Assembly (NCBI RefSeq): GCF_964204645.1
Contig: NC_134029.1
Location: 24,322,450 to 24,386,449 of the forward strand
DNA from: Tubulanus polymorphus
Taxonomy: Eukaryota > Nemertea > Palaeonemertea > Tubulaniformes > Tubulanidae
Reading direction: 5' to 3'
DNA: 64,000 nucleotides
Under the pieces are notes generated by a model. That model did not search any database and was not told the DNA's origin. It saw nothing but the letters and a program-made list of their open reading frames with translations. Every line of letters starts with the position of its first letter. Within the stretch, counting starts at the first letter, position 1. Below are positions 1 to 13,600 of this stretch, piece after piece. A program made the position numbers and the translations under genes.

Positions 1-1264
1 CCTCTGGGTTGGAACCTTGTTAGCTCGTGCGAGTGAGTGGGATGACAATAACATGAAATCCAAGCTTACAATGATACTCATCAGTATAATTCTATACTTA
101 TTTGGGTTGATATTCCGGCAGGCGGAAGTTGTTGGACGTCCTTGTAAAATGAGGCTTTAAACCTACCTACTGAGTCTTGATACAGTCTCTACTTACACCA
201 CTCGTGTCGTGTAGACTTTCTACGCAGAATGAAAGGAGACCGAGGGCGAATTATTGCTTCGCGCACGAGATAAGAAAACGTCGAAGAATCTGCACTTGAA
301 AGAATAAGTGAATTGAGATAAACAGCAGCGAGCGTCGACCGCACATGGACGACAGCCTCGGGCTAAACTTACTTTTCCTTTTATAATCGTTATCAATAAC
401 CGATAACGATTACCCTCCGATCTATTACTAGCTGCTTGTCGTCTGTCAATCATAACAGCACAAAATATCAACTATCCTGAAGTATCCTGAAGAAACTGAT
501 CGGTTGTGAAACTTTGCGTTTGTCGTGTTTTTATCCGCACACTATCGTATGTACGATACGTGTGTGATGGGCGCCAAAGGGCCATGTTTCAGGGATTCAA
601 GTTTGTTACTTCTCCTGTTGTCCATCGACTTGAATTATCTTTTAATCGTCGTGTATTTTTCTTATGGTATTAGATTCGTGAACAAAGAATGATGATGATG
701 ATGATGAGATAATTGTTAGACGCCTATTTCAATGAGCAAAACCAACAGTTGACGATTTGACAATTCATATTGACAATTTCCAAGTTTTGACTAAATTTCA
801 TCATCAAAGAAACGGAAATCGTTTATAGTTTTGACGAAGTTTAATCAAAATTTCGAAATTGTCTAAATAAACTGTTAAATGGGTTTTGCTGATTAACTCT
901 GATATACTTAGTTTGACATCAGTATACATCGGTCAATGTTAGACGTCTTGTATTTCTCCGAGTCTAAAACCTTTCTGCAGAAAATTCAATTCGTTTCAAT
1001 TCGCTGTAAATAATTGAGGCTTTCTGATGAATCGCGATGGAGCATTCTTTAACGTCTGGGAATTTGAAACGATGGTAGACGATGCATGACCGCGAAGGGA
1101 CTTCACATTCTGGTCCCAGTTCCACAGTTCTGAGTTGGTGTTAACTCTGAGTTAAAATCAGTTCATTTTCAATGAGTTAACTATTGAGTCAAATTTAACT
1201 CAGCAACAGTATACCCCGATAACCATGAATTAGTTGATTCTCTCAGGCTGCTAATGAAACTTAC
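1..1264 (-). other. Gene B intron 2 (partial), no further exon seen
   Basis: Starts with the donor gtaagtttc at 1264 and runs off the window. I looked for the 45-bp exon 3 (an Asn-Gln-Val-Leu and Ile-Trp-Leu pattern) on the minus strand and did not find it. A short (GAT)n tract lies near 690-710. A degenerate palindromic stretch at about 1105-1205 belongs to a dispersed family. Confidence 0.6.
53..160 (+). other. Small open frame with signal-peptide-like start (35 codons)
   Basis: ATG at 53 opens MKSKLTMILISIILYLFG, a Lys-rich N-region and hydrophobic core, followed by a short tail ending GRPCKMRL and a stop at 160. It lies opposite to gene B, in its intron 2. It may be chance in AT-rich sequence. 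Confidence 0.2.
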
Positions 1265-1605
1265 CATGTCAAATATTTGCGTCATTGTCAGACCCATTTT
1301 AATGGTCACTGTTGAACTCGCATTCCGCACCGGTCTCACCGATTTCTCATACTTCCTCAGAATATGGTTCATTAATTTTTGTTCGTCCGGTTCACGCTCC
1401 GGATCCGGATACATGAAATCATCGTCGTCGTCATCGTTATCGTCGTCGTCCGGGTCGTTGTCCGGTTTCGGCTGCGCTTTCTTTGGTTCGTTTGATTTGG
1501 ACGGGTTTCGTTTATCAGCCTCTATTATAGTGTACGGTACGTCTTTATTCGGGTTGATTGTACTGGTATTAGTTGTGATGTCTCTGTCACCGGTGGTCGA
1601 TCTCC
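1265..1605 (-). CDS. Gene B exon 2: nAChR N-terminal domain with acidic insertion
   Basis: 341 bp; acceptor tttatttcag at 1606, donor gtaagt at 1264. The C-terminal 45 residues or so (DEQKLMNHILRKYEKSVRPV, then an NAS glycosylation site, then GLTMTQIFDM) align with gene A exon 2. Upstream lies about 67 extra codons: RSTTGDRDITTNTS, a Lys/Pro-rich stretch, and a polyaspartate tract (DPDDDDNDDDDDDF) before YPDPEREP. The extra length relative to gene A is 201 nt, a multiple of three. The frame is open throughout, which supports genuine coding rather than a missed intron, but a small intron cannot be excluded. Confidence 0.88.
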
Positions 1606-4600
1606 CTGAAATAAAATTAAACTAATTCAATTTCAAGATTAGAACGAAGAACGAAGTCACTTTCAGCTCGTAAACCGTTAAACGATATCCTTAAACTTAA
1701 TCGCGTAGAAACGAAATGGAAGAAAACCACGTAACAGAATTTCCCCGGAGATCATGCAAAATGACTTCTAAATTTACATTTTTCTAAACCTCGTGAATGT
1801 TGAGACAACATCACATATTGGGATGAAAATAAACTGGACTTTTCTGAAATAGTTGATAAATCTTGTTAACAATTAAATCCCTTCAGAGAAAATGATGAAT
1901 GTAATTATATTTGAATATACGTAATAATCATGTTTCTTTATCCGTGAACCGGGACCCTTTAAAATCCATGTATAAACATTTCTTAAATGAAATATATGTT
2001 CGGGAGAAGAAAAAATGAACCGCCGGATTTTCAGCTGCGCGAAACTGTAAGCTATTCGGTTTCCTCGGGAGACAACTTTTCTGAAAACGAAACCCATTTT
2101 CTCTTCGAAACTGTAATTTCATTTTATCGCAAAATGGAGAAAAAGGAAGACAGGATTGGCTGCCGGCACCAGCAGACGAGACTTATTGCGCGCGCATCTT
2201 CTCGATTCCATTAAAATTCATTAGTTGTGAATCATGAGAAAAAAAACATTTCTGTATAAAAACATAATGTGACAAAACAGTGTCAATCTATGCGGCGCCC
2301 AACGTCTCTCCTCCCCCTTTTCTCATCTCTTGAGTCCTCCTCTCCTACCCTCTCTCATCTCTTGAGTCCTCCTCTCTCTCCCTCTCTCATCTCTTGAGTC
2401 CTCCTCTCTCTCCCTCTCTCATCTCTTGAGTCCTCCTCTCTCTCCCTCTCTCATCTCTTGAGTCCTCCTCTCTCTCCCTCTCTCATCTCTTGAGTCCTCC
2501 TCTCTCTCCCTCTCTCATCTCTTGAGTCCTCCTCTCTCTCCCTCTCTCATCTCTTGAGTCCTCCTCTCTCTCCCTCTCTCATCTCTTGAGTCCTCCTCTC
2601 TCTCCCTCTCTCATCTCTTGAGTCCACCTCTCTCTCCCTCTCTCATCTCTTGAGTCCTCCTCTCTCTCCCTCTCTCATCCCCCTCTCTCATCTCTCGAAC
2701 CCCTCTCTCCCCACATCATCTCTCTACCCTTTCTCTCACTCCCCTTTCTCTCACTCCCCTCTCACTCTCAACTCAATCTATCACGCTCTAGCTCCCCACA
2801 GGAAATTCGCTTGTGATACCGCAATATTTTCCTCGATCTAGATAAAGATAACTGAATGTCCTTCATAAAGGACGTAAGGTAAATGAACTCCAGTGATGGG
2901 CATTCATTGGTTATATTTGAGTAATGAATATTTGCTTGAAATATAGATTATCTATTGCGGGTTCTCGGTATTTTAATCTCGCCAGCATTAAGCCTCATCG
3001 ATACAGGCAAAATGATGATGTTTCCTCTCCCGTAACATCACATGTCGATATATGAAACAACAATATCGCGACGCCGCAGGTTTTCGGCACTTTACTCATG
3101 TAATTCCAGTCTCAACACGTATGTTCGTGTTTTCTGTCGAATCATGTCTAAGTGTTTTACATATTTCATGTCTCTGCCGTCGCGTTCGAAGAATGGAGGT
3201 ACACGAAGCACTACAGACGGATATTATCCGTGTTTCCACCGAGAATCTGCTGACATTGAGGAGACTTCATTCCCTCAGTCGTGGGTAAAACAATCAACTT
3301 CATTACAACGAAAATTATCTTATAATTCAGAAATAAATCCAAGCACATCCCTTCAGAAATTATCATTAAGGGTTTTGACAGTTTGCATCACACGTTTGCT
3401 AACAGGGGCCAGCTGCACAGTCGTGACTTAAGTCCAAAAGTGGTCTCAAATCTTAAGACAGGTCTTGTTGTAAGATTGGCAATAGAACTAAGTTAGTCTT
3501 TGGTCTTGAATCTAAGCCATGACTATGCAACCGACCCCTGGACGCGACGTCATGATTATTTGCCGTGAGCTAGCTGGATCCAGATCTATTGTTCACGGTT
3601 AAAATTTCTAATTTCAAATCTCGAACAATGTGGGAACTGTGTTCTGAAGGTTGCAGCAATGTCGGCCAGTTGAACTGATCTTAGAATAGGGATTGACCTG
3701 TTATTTATTTGATTGGTAGATTTCGTAGGGATCGAAACGGGTTTTTTAGATATCAGTCCAAAAATCGACCAACAGGGATACATCTATCTTTCCGCTGTGG
3801 TTTGTGGCGACTCTCCACATTTCTCTGATGTGACATATTACAAGGATGTTTTTACTTTGGACACTAATTCCCCGTATAACAATGCGGGAATCTATTTCCG
3901 TTTTGAATATCCTGCTCGCAGAGAAGGTGAATAGATAGATCTTCATCAGTTTTATCAGTAAATTGAGATTGATAAAGGACTCGACTGAACAGACGCGCTG
4001 TACACCCACCTCGACCTCCTCAGTCGCAGCCGAGTCAGCGCCATATCCATCATCGAATCGTCTTCTCAATCCTAATCGAATCAGTCGTCGAGGTAAATTC
4101 AGATTTACCTTTCTATCGACTTAAAAACAACATCCGGCGACTCGGTAAATATTCGAGTTTCAGTCACGCGAGAATCGACGAGATTTTCACTCGGTAATAA
4201 ATTCGATTGTGCTTGAATTATTTCTTCAATCTGATTCAACAATATCGTCCTCGAGTCCCTCCGATATTTCGTGTTCAAATTCAATTGTTTTTCTATCTTA
4301 AATTTAACCTCAAAACCCGTCGTAACGAAATATTCTAGTTTGCACACGATGGTCGGTCTCTGGTGTTGATGGAAAATGATTTTTCCAAATTGAATATTTC
4401 TTCTTTATTGGAATTGATTTTGAGATAACACTTTTACTTCCTACCTCGAAACCGTTCGATTGAAAAAAGCTTAATGTCTCTCGTGTCAATCGTCGTGAAG
4501 GTGACTTTTAGAGATGATATGTAATTTATAATATTAATTTTACACGTTGCTTTTTATCTAGAGGATTAACAAGGAGCAGTCAAACATAATTAACACAGTA

Positions 4601-7600
4601 TTAAAAAACACGAATAACTTGAGATGCTAGAAAATTTAACGAGGAACCCTAAAATAACACCTATAATGGTTCTCCAAAGAACCCTGTAAAGAAACATGTG
4701 ATCATATTGAAAGGGGTTCTTTCAAAGATGAACCCTACGACTTAATAAAAGAATTGCTTCTCTTTTGTCACCTGTTATCAAACACATTGTTCTAAATATT
4801 GCAAGAAATGTGATATTTCAGAAATATGTTGGTGCTGTCACTGTGGGTTGATATTGCGGTTGTGGATCCAGTTCAATCCACGGTTAATATTAGAATCCCG
4901 ATTTGAGACATGACAAAATATTTCATTTTGGAGTCGAATCTAACCAAAAGACTGCAGTGTAACTGGATCCTGATTTGTGTCAGAGCTGCAAAAATATCTT
5001 GTGTCTTCTGTGTCGAATAAAGGGGTGAAATGTTGATGGTTGAGGTTTGCGATTCAATCAGTTTTAAACGGAAGGAGGGGGCTTTTACAAGTTATATCGT
5101 TACCATAGTATCGTTCACACTTGACCAAGAAACTTCCTTTGTTTCCAAATGTTAAATGGCGCACTGCTCAGATTCCGGTTTTTATGCAATACATGCTCAA
5201 ATCATTCTTTCCTACGTCGAAAAATTCATTTTATACTCGATTTACACAGAATCTTTAATCGACGCAATCAGTCAAACTGGAATGTCACCGGAGATGACTA
5301 GAACTGAAATAAATGTCTCATCTGAGACGATATACGCGAGAATCTATGGTACTCATCCATTATACACTAGCATTCTTCTGCACTAGCTGGTTTTTTCTTT
5401 TTTTCCGTCGAGCATAGGCGCCGAGTCATCGCTCGCTTCGATTCGGCGCGAGAGATCGGTTTCAGAGAGACACGTTTCTTGTCTCCGAGAACGCGAGTCG
5501 GTCGTGTGGATAAACACGACGCGGTCCGGTTCAACCATTCAGAACAAATCTTGTCATTCATATAACCAAGCAAGAGTTTCCAGTCGACCGACGCCACGTA
5601 CAGCGATCTACCCGAACAACGAGCAAATCACCGAGCGACACAAAACGCGATGTTATTCAATCGAAAATGAGAAATTTGCGTGATTTCTTAGTAGTTTCTT
5701 TTCTGTTTAGAAATCAAGACATCAAAGAATATGAAAGCGTTTAACCCTCAGCGGTAGAATCATTATAACCTCAGCTATTGTAGATATTAGCCACTGATTT
5801 TACAGTGTCTTGTAACCCTTCCCCTCATTCCACTAAACAACGCTCACGGTATTAATGCTAGTCTATTTCGTATGATGAGGGCAGAGAAGAACCCTCGACC
5901 AAGAAACTCTACCGCCATCAAGATTCGAACCAGTGAAGCCTGGATTGACGAGACACCAGAGTTTCTATGCGAAGGGCTGGACTAGACTGCATCAGGATTC
6001 GAACCAATCAACCGTGGATTGATGAGGTACCAGTATGTGAATAGCCGATACCAGTATTCTCTGTCCACTGTTGTTTTTATTGGCTGGCCATTTCGCCGAT
6101 GACGCCACGGATGATTTTCGGTCGAAGCGATTTTTGATGAAGTCGAAAATGTCATTGATGATAATAAGTTATTGACCGACTGATATCGACGATCTGACGA
6201 TTCGTCATCGTTCGATCAAATTAATGGGTACACAGAAAAAAACCGAACGACGAACAGAATCCGTAAAAACCCCGGATATGGTCGGGATCTGCGACGAGTG
6301 AAATAGACGGACGGTTTATCGTCACTCTGCGAGATGAAAAGTTAAGCGGAGCATGAAAGTCATGCACGGTGACTGAATGATTTGACCATTGCCGCGAGTT
6401 TATCAGATTATGTCTTGTTTTTTCAGTGCCTCTACATCAAGACCAATTCACGAGCCAGTAAAGAGTTTTTGTTATCCATGCATACAACTGCATGATCCAC
6501 CTTCGGTTTATATGCATAACTGGAGAGCGAGAGAGGAGAGGGAGAGTGAGGGAGAGTGGAGAGAGAGAGGGAGTTGAGAGAGAGAGTGAATGAGCAGGTG
6601 GTTTCTACTGTACACCTTGCTGTAACTGCCCTCGTTGACATGTTTTACTGCAGACACTTAATCATGATACAAACATAAAACGATAAAATGATATAAAGCT
6701 TCGAAAATGCTGCCAATACTGTGTCTAAAATCGATGACTTGTGGTCGATGTTTGGAAACTTGGGGGCCGTTTATGAGAACGAATTGATCGTAGTCACAGT
6801 AATACAATATTGATGTGTATCTTTATGAGTCCATGGTGAAACGGACCCTGGCAACCAATGATTGTTGGTTACGTTGATTTTCGGTTGTCTATTCCTAACC
6901 TGTTTAGGTTCGATAACCAGCGTTCCTCCTTTATCGGTTACTGTTAGCAATTTTCTGTATACATTTTCTGATTATAGTATTTTCTAACAGTAATTGCTCA
7001 TATTCACGACGATTCACCGATTGAAGATAAGATGCCTTGAAGAGACTGACGGCGCTGAAATATCCATCTTTCGATAAATCATCGGCGTCTCCGAGCGCGC
7101 TGTCCCCGGTGCGGGCCGTATCTTATTCAAAACATTGAATATCCCGAAATTATCTCTTCACAAACTCGTAACGAGTTCCAACAGCGGAGATGAGTGGTTT
7201 CTATCGACCAGAATGTGACAACGGCTTCCACGGGGAAAAGTAGGAGTTTAGAAAACTAGGTATGCATAAAACAGAGAAGGAATCAGTTTATTTTTGCAAA
7301 CCAATGAAATAGAGACGGGTGGGTTTTAGAAATTTTCACTGATGTAGTTTCAATATGGATATCTATAAGATGTCTGTACAGCATTTGATGTTCTGAGAAC
7401 ACCTACCTGGTGGCACCACAAACAAAAGCCAACAAAGTATCTTTTTACCTTGGCTGCTCGATTGGTTGTCTGTACCATTGAAATAATGTAAGCCATTTAT
7501 TTCTGATATAGAAGTCAATTTTGCATTTCATGTAATCAGATTTTTTCGTAATTCTCCACGAGCTAATAAACTAACTCCCACGGTGCGAAGATAGCTATTG

Positions 7601-10600
7601 ATTTTCTCTCCGTTCCAGCTATAGGGCTGCAGTAACCAACGCGTAATACGCAGCCAATTAAATGATTATTATATAATTTGATTAACGCTCGAAACAAGCG
7701 TTACACACATAAAACCTATGTATAACAGAGATTACTTAAATGGTAGAAAGCCCGCTGGATCCCGCGTCATCACGACGAGAATCAGATAAAATAATTAATT
7801 TCATCTCGCTGGTTATTATCGTGGAAATAACCGTTTTATAATCTATGAAGCGATTAGTCGAGTTAATCTCTTCGTGAGTGAAATGCGGATTAATTTTTAG
7901 CGAATCGTAATCTCGTTGACATTTTCAGCTGTACCTGGAGCGTAAACACTTCTAACAGAAATATATTCTTTAACCTTGTAATGGTAGTTGAAAAAAGTAC
8001 AGTAGAAAGAGTGCAGTATGGCTGTATTTCAGCAGAATATTGAGCTAGAATTTGCGAGGAATTTTGTTTGTGTGTTAATGTATCTCTAAGGGAAATGTAG
8101 CACGCAACAATGCGCTCATGTGAGTTCAAATATTTGAATAATGGATTTCACTAATCTGTTACTGGTTTTTATCTGCGCATTTGAACTATTATCATCACAA
8201 ACATTATAAATCATTAGATGATTTATAATATGGAAACACGTAGGGCATTAGGGGCTGCAGGATTCAGCTGTCGTCGATATCACCTTTTGAACTATAAAGT
8301 ATTCTAAATTCTAACTTCAAAATCTGTTTAATATCTAGTGATAAGATTCTTACCCGTGATTGTCAATGAAAAACTGTCCAGTTATGGGATTCGGACCCGT
8401 AGACTCTAGACTAGTGATTATTGCATTTTGTAACAGTCACCAAATTGATATGATGTAATGTATAATGAAAATACTGATTAGTCAAATAATTTGACTAAAC
8501 TTCAGAGAAACATAAATAACATAAAATAACGATGTAATGTAACATCTATATTTTTCAATTACTGTTTATCATTATTATGCTAGTTTCATTTTCTTAATGT
8601 TGAAGTTTAGTCAAAACTTCAAAACTGTCAGAATAAATTCCAAATCCATCGACAGTTGGTTTTGCTTACTGGACTTTATAGAGTTGCGACATGAACTATT
8701 AACTAATCTTCACTCTATAACCCACAACACACTGTGGAGCCAGGTCCAGACGCTTGAGACATGCAGAATACCTCGAGGCAGGAGGGAAAAGGAGGAATCA
8801 ACCAGCGGTGAATATATTTACCAGCACACTTATCGCGCCGCGACCCTTGCCCACAGTCTCTCGATGATAAATATATTGCGGAAACTGTCACCCGTAATTT
8901 TACCGGCACCAACTCGTTCGCGACTCGTCTGATTTACATTGACGCGTTCTCGGTCGGTAAAAAAACCGACAGAAAATTTCCTGTAGCGGCGATGATGAGT
9001 GCGCGACCCAAACTCTCCGGGGATTCGTCCTAACTGATTGGCTATCGTGCAACCTGTATATTTAAATAGAGTCTCAGACCACGAGATAATCGAGGTCCTA
9101 AGATTCCCGGTGACTCGCGAGCCAGATCAGTTTAGTGTACGTGTTGCCTAATGGAGGCCTTGGTGCGATTAGTTCGGGGACTAATTGTATAATGCATTCT
9201 GCCTCCCGAAGAAAATGACCAATCCCGATCGACACTGAACGTTATTCTAAACACTAAACCTAACCCACGGAAATGTGGTTGAAATTCAAATCATCAAAAT
9301 CAAATGTTTACCCGGGCAAAAATCAGCTGAAAACCATTATATTCAATTGAGCCGATGTTTCATCAGGTCAAAATATGTGATAAAAATTCGTGAATCGATA
9401 TGTTGCTTAGAATTATTCATCCACAGACCACGCAATTTTACAATGAGATACTCATGAATTTAGAGCTAGGAGGGTCGTGTATGTACATGAATGTCGGCGT
9501 AATATTTCAACTTGATTTGAAAGGACGACGGGTGCCATAAATCAGTGAGTTTTAGTTCAGCTGTGCATCATTTTGTGCTGGTCATTTCAACACCAACATC
9601 ATGTATGTACTACTAGAAATGAGGCCACGCATGTACTACTAGAAATGAGGCCACGCATGTACTACTAGAAATGAGGCCACGCATGTACTACTAGAAATAA
9701 GGCCACACATGTACTACTAGAAATGAGGCCACACATGTACTACTAGAAATGAGGCCACGCATGTACTACTAGAAATGAGGCCACGCATGTACTACTAGAA
9801 ATAAGGCCACACATGTACTACTAGAAATAAGGCCACACATGTACTACTAGAAATGAGGCCACACATGTACTACTAGAAATGAGGCCACACATGTACTACT
9901 AGAAATGAGGCCACGCATGTACTACTAGAAATGAGGCCACGCATGTACTACTAGAAATGAGGCCACGCATGTACTACTAGAAATGAGGCCACGCATGTAC
10001 TACTAGAAATGAGGCCACACATGTACTACTAGAAATGAGGCCACGCATGTACTACTAGAAATGAGGCCACACATGTACTACTAGAAATGAGGCCACGCAT
10101 GTACTACTAGAAATGAGGCCACACATGTACTACTAGAAATGAGGCCACGCATGTACTACTAGAAATGAGGCCACGCATGTACTACTAGAAATGAGGCCAC
10201 ACATGTACTACTAGAAATGAGGCCACGCATGTACTACTAGAAATGAGGCCACACATGTACTACTAGAAATGAGGCCACGCATGTACTACTAGAAATGAGG
10301 CCACGCATGTACTACTAGAAATGAGGCCACGCATGTACTACTAGAAATGAGGCCACGCATGTACTACTAGAAATGAGGCCACGCATGTACTACTAGAAAT
10401 AAGACCACTCGTGTACGACTAGAAATGAGGCCACGCATGTACGACTAGAAATGAGACCACGCATGTACTACTAGAAATCAGGCCACGCATGTACTACTAG
10501 AAATCAGGCCACGCATGTACTACTAGAAATGAGACCACGCATGTACTACTAGAAATGAGGCCACGCATGTACTTCTAGAAATGAGGCCGCCTGACATCCT

Positions 10601-13600
10601 TTCAAACCAAGTTGAAATAGATATTCGCTATACTGCTACATTCACCACACAATAAACCCCAGTATCATAGTACGTTCGCTAGCGGCCTGTCAGTTATACA
10701 TCTATTTTCATCAACGGTCGCTATTGTGCCTGTGACAATTACTGGCACTTCAGCATCGGTAACAATTCGAGCTAAAACGCTACCGGCAGATTCGGTTGCT
10801 ATCAGCGGCCATCTTTCCATATGCTACGGTATACCGGAAGTGACGTATGTCAGATAGCGCGCTATGCCAGGCTATGATGGACGGTAATGTTGCGTATTAA
10901 CTGAGATAACTTCGACTATTTCAGCGTCGAAATGTCGCGTTTTATGATCGCATTCAGCGTTGCGGTCAAAACGTTATTGGCCGTAACGTTTTAAGAAAAT
11001 GGAGATAAAATATTCGACGACAAAACTCGATTAGTGAAAAACGCATAACGCATAACATGAAACAACTGAAGCAAATAAGATCCTCAACTCGAGGTTAAAA
11101 GCCACAAAAAAAAAACGAGAAAATATACAGATTTCAAAACGATGCCTATGTTTCAACTCGTTCGACTATCTTGGGCCAGTTCCATAGTCGAAACTTAAAA
11201 GGTTGGAAAAGTGGTCTTAAATCTTCAGACAAATCTTATGCTGTTAGTTTGCCAATAGAACTTAAATGGTCTGAGACTGGCCTATAAGCCTTGGTTATGG
11301 AATCGGGCCCAGAATACTTATATGTAACAGTAGATATCGAATATCTCGAGAAAGGATATATTCATAGCTATTTACAATGGTTATGTGGCTGTGTTCACGA
11401 ACACAGTAACAGAAGATCAATGCCCACAGTTACATATTCAAAAGATTAGAAATAAGGTCGATCTTTTTATCAAGATTTATACTGAAAAGTTATAAACATC
11501 ATTAGTTCACATCTCTCTAGAGATGGCCTGAAACTTAATTCTTTAATTCTTGATAAATAGAATCATTCACCACATCAGAACGAGACCGGGCTATTCTACT
11601 AGAAAACCACGATCAGCATCATTTACCCGTTACACCTTCCAGTAATGGATTGAACACTGTTACAAGACCTTACAGCAGTTTAAAAAACTTCTACAATATT
11701 TACATATCTCGATAAAAAAAACCACCGATGGGAATAAGGCTCATCTGGTGCTAACTCCGTCAATGTTCAGGTGCGACGAGCAAGGTTTTGTGGAGCGAAC
11801 TACCCGTATATTGTTGTGATCTAGCGCCGTGTTATTGGTCCTTCTAGACTCGCAAATTTCCTTTACGTTGACGTAATGTGTCGACGGGGACCGATTGCAG
11901 ACGACAGCCTGAAGCTAGTAATTGGTCACGTGGAATTCAAACCACCAAACCGTGTGATACAGCTGTGCGGGAATAAGTATTTTCCAGTAGTAAAAATGAT
12001 ACGATCAATAAAAATATCTCCGCTATAAAAAACACTTCCGTCGCGCTGAGTCTCGTTTGAAAAACTGATCGAACAATGAAATGTGAACGATGCACCTGAT
12101 TCACGTCAATGCGGCTAAATTGGATCACCTGATGTTCCGGCCGATTTTGACGAGAAGATACGAGATTCAAGAGAAGCCGCTAAAGCAAACGGTTTCTCAG
12201 AAATCTGAAGTCGTATCCCTTCGATGACGCTCTATAAACTTGTTTAACTCAGTATGAACCGATATCTGCTATTCCCAGCCCTCCTGTTAGGGCGGCGGGC
12301 CAAAGTGTAGAATCTAAAGTGCTGCGTCTTAGTCGGTCTACTTACGCAATCTAATATAAGCCTACGCACACGATTGTAATGATGATATAGGCCCTGGAGA
12401 AATTTGACAGTCGATAGATTTTCTATTTCCGGAGTTAATACGCGACCAATACGTGGAACGTTTCGCGATCGTGACGAGTTTTTTTTCGTATTTTTATCGG
12501 CGGTATCTTAATGCGCACACGCGCACGCGCATACGGTATAACTCCCCCGGTTAGATGCGGGACATACCTCGTATTACACAACGAAAACAAACGGGGATTC
12601 GCCGCGAGTCGATCGTGCTCGAAAAACCACCGATTCTAAAAACATCGACAGTTAGAGATAAGAGAAAATAATCCTGACAATCTGTAACGAAAACATTATT
12701 GAACCAGTCGAGTGAAGAGGGTGCACTAAACTAGTGTTTCTTATAGAGCTGTCCGCTCTCAGACAGACTTTTACAGTTCTGGGTCGAATAACAGTCAAGA
12801 CGTAACCAGTCCGTGTTATATGACCAATCAGACAACTACGACTTAAGCCCAACTTATCGGGCCCTGGGTAAATATAGACTCTGTGAATAATTGAATTTTG
12901 AACATGATTTCTACTTACTCTTAACTCTTGGAATGGGTGAGATGTGAGATGTGTCATTTTTTTTAAAGTCTACTTCGAATTTTCATTTTTCTCCGTCAGC
13001 TTTCAATTGACAATTTATTAAACTTCAAAAAAACAAAATCAATAAAAATGAATCAAAAACAATAAAAATGACCTCAATCTTCGTTACATAGAAAATGGAC
13101 GAAGGTGCCTATAACACTTTGTGACCGTTGACCCTCCCGACGCGATACACAAATTTAAAAACATTATTCGGTTGAATTGTTTGCCTCAATTAAATGTTCA
13201 AACATCAAACACATTTTGATAAACATCACGAAGTCACCGAGTAAAAAATGATAGAGTTTATCATGTAGGGCACGTCGTTTCGCCGATAAGTTTCCTTATT
13301 AACATTTTCAGTTCGACGTTTCGTCTTGAAGCGGAAGAATCGCGTTTTGTTTGATTTTAACAGACGATGTTTTTCTAAAACTTTGGACGTGTGACGTAGA
13401 GAATTATAAACCACAGGCCAGAGAAAACTAGCAAATACATCGCGATCCAGTTCAACATTGATTCCTGCTGGATCCAGTTCAACATTGATTCCTGCTGGAT
13501 CCAGTTCAACATTGATTCCTGCTGACAATCCAGTTCAACATTGACAAAATGTGTTTTCGTGCTAGGAAATTTAAAATTAACTCAATCTAATCTCAATCTA

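Noticed and set aside
9605-10590. CRISPR array
   Set aside because: The 26-bp units are directly adjacent without spacers, and the surrounding genes have spliceosomal introns.
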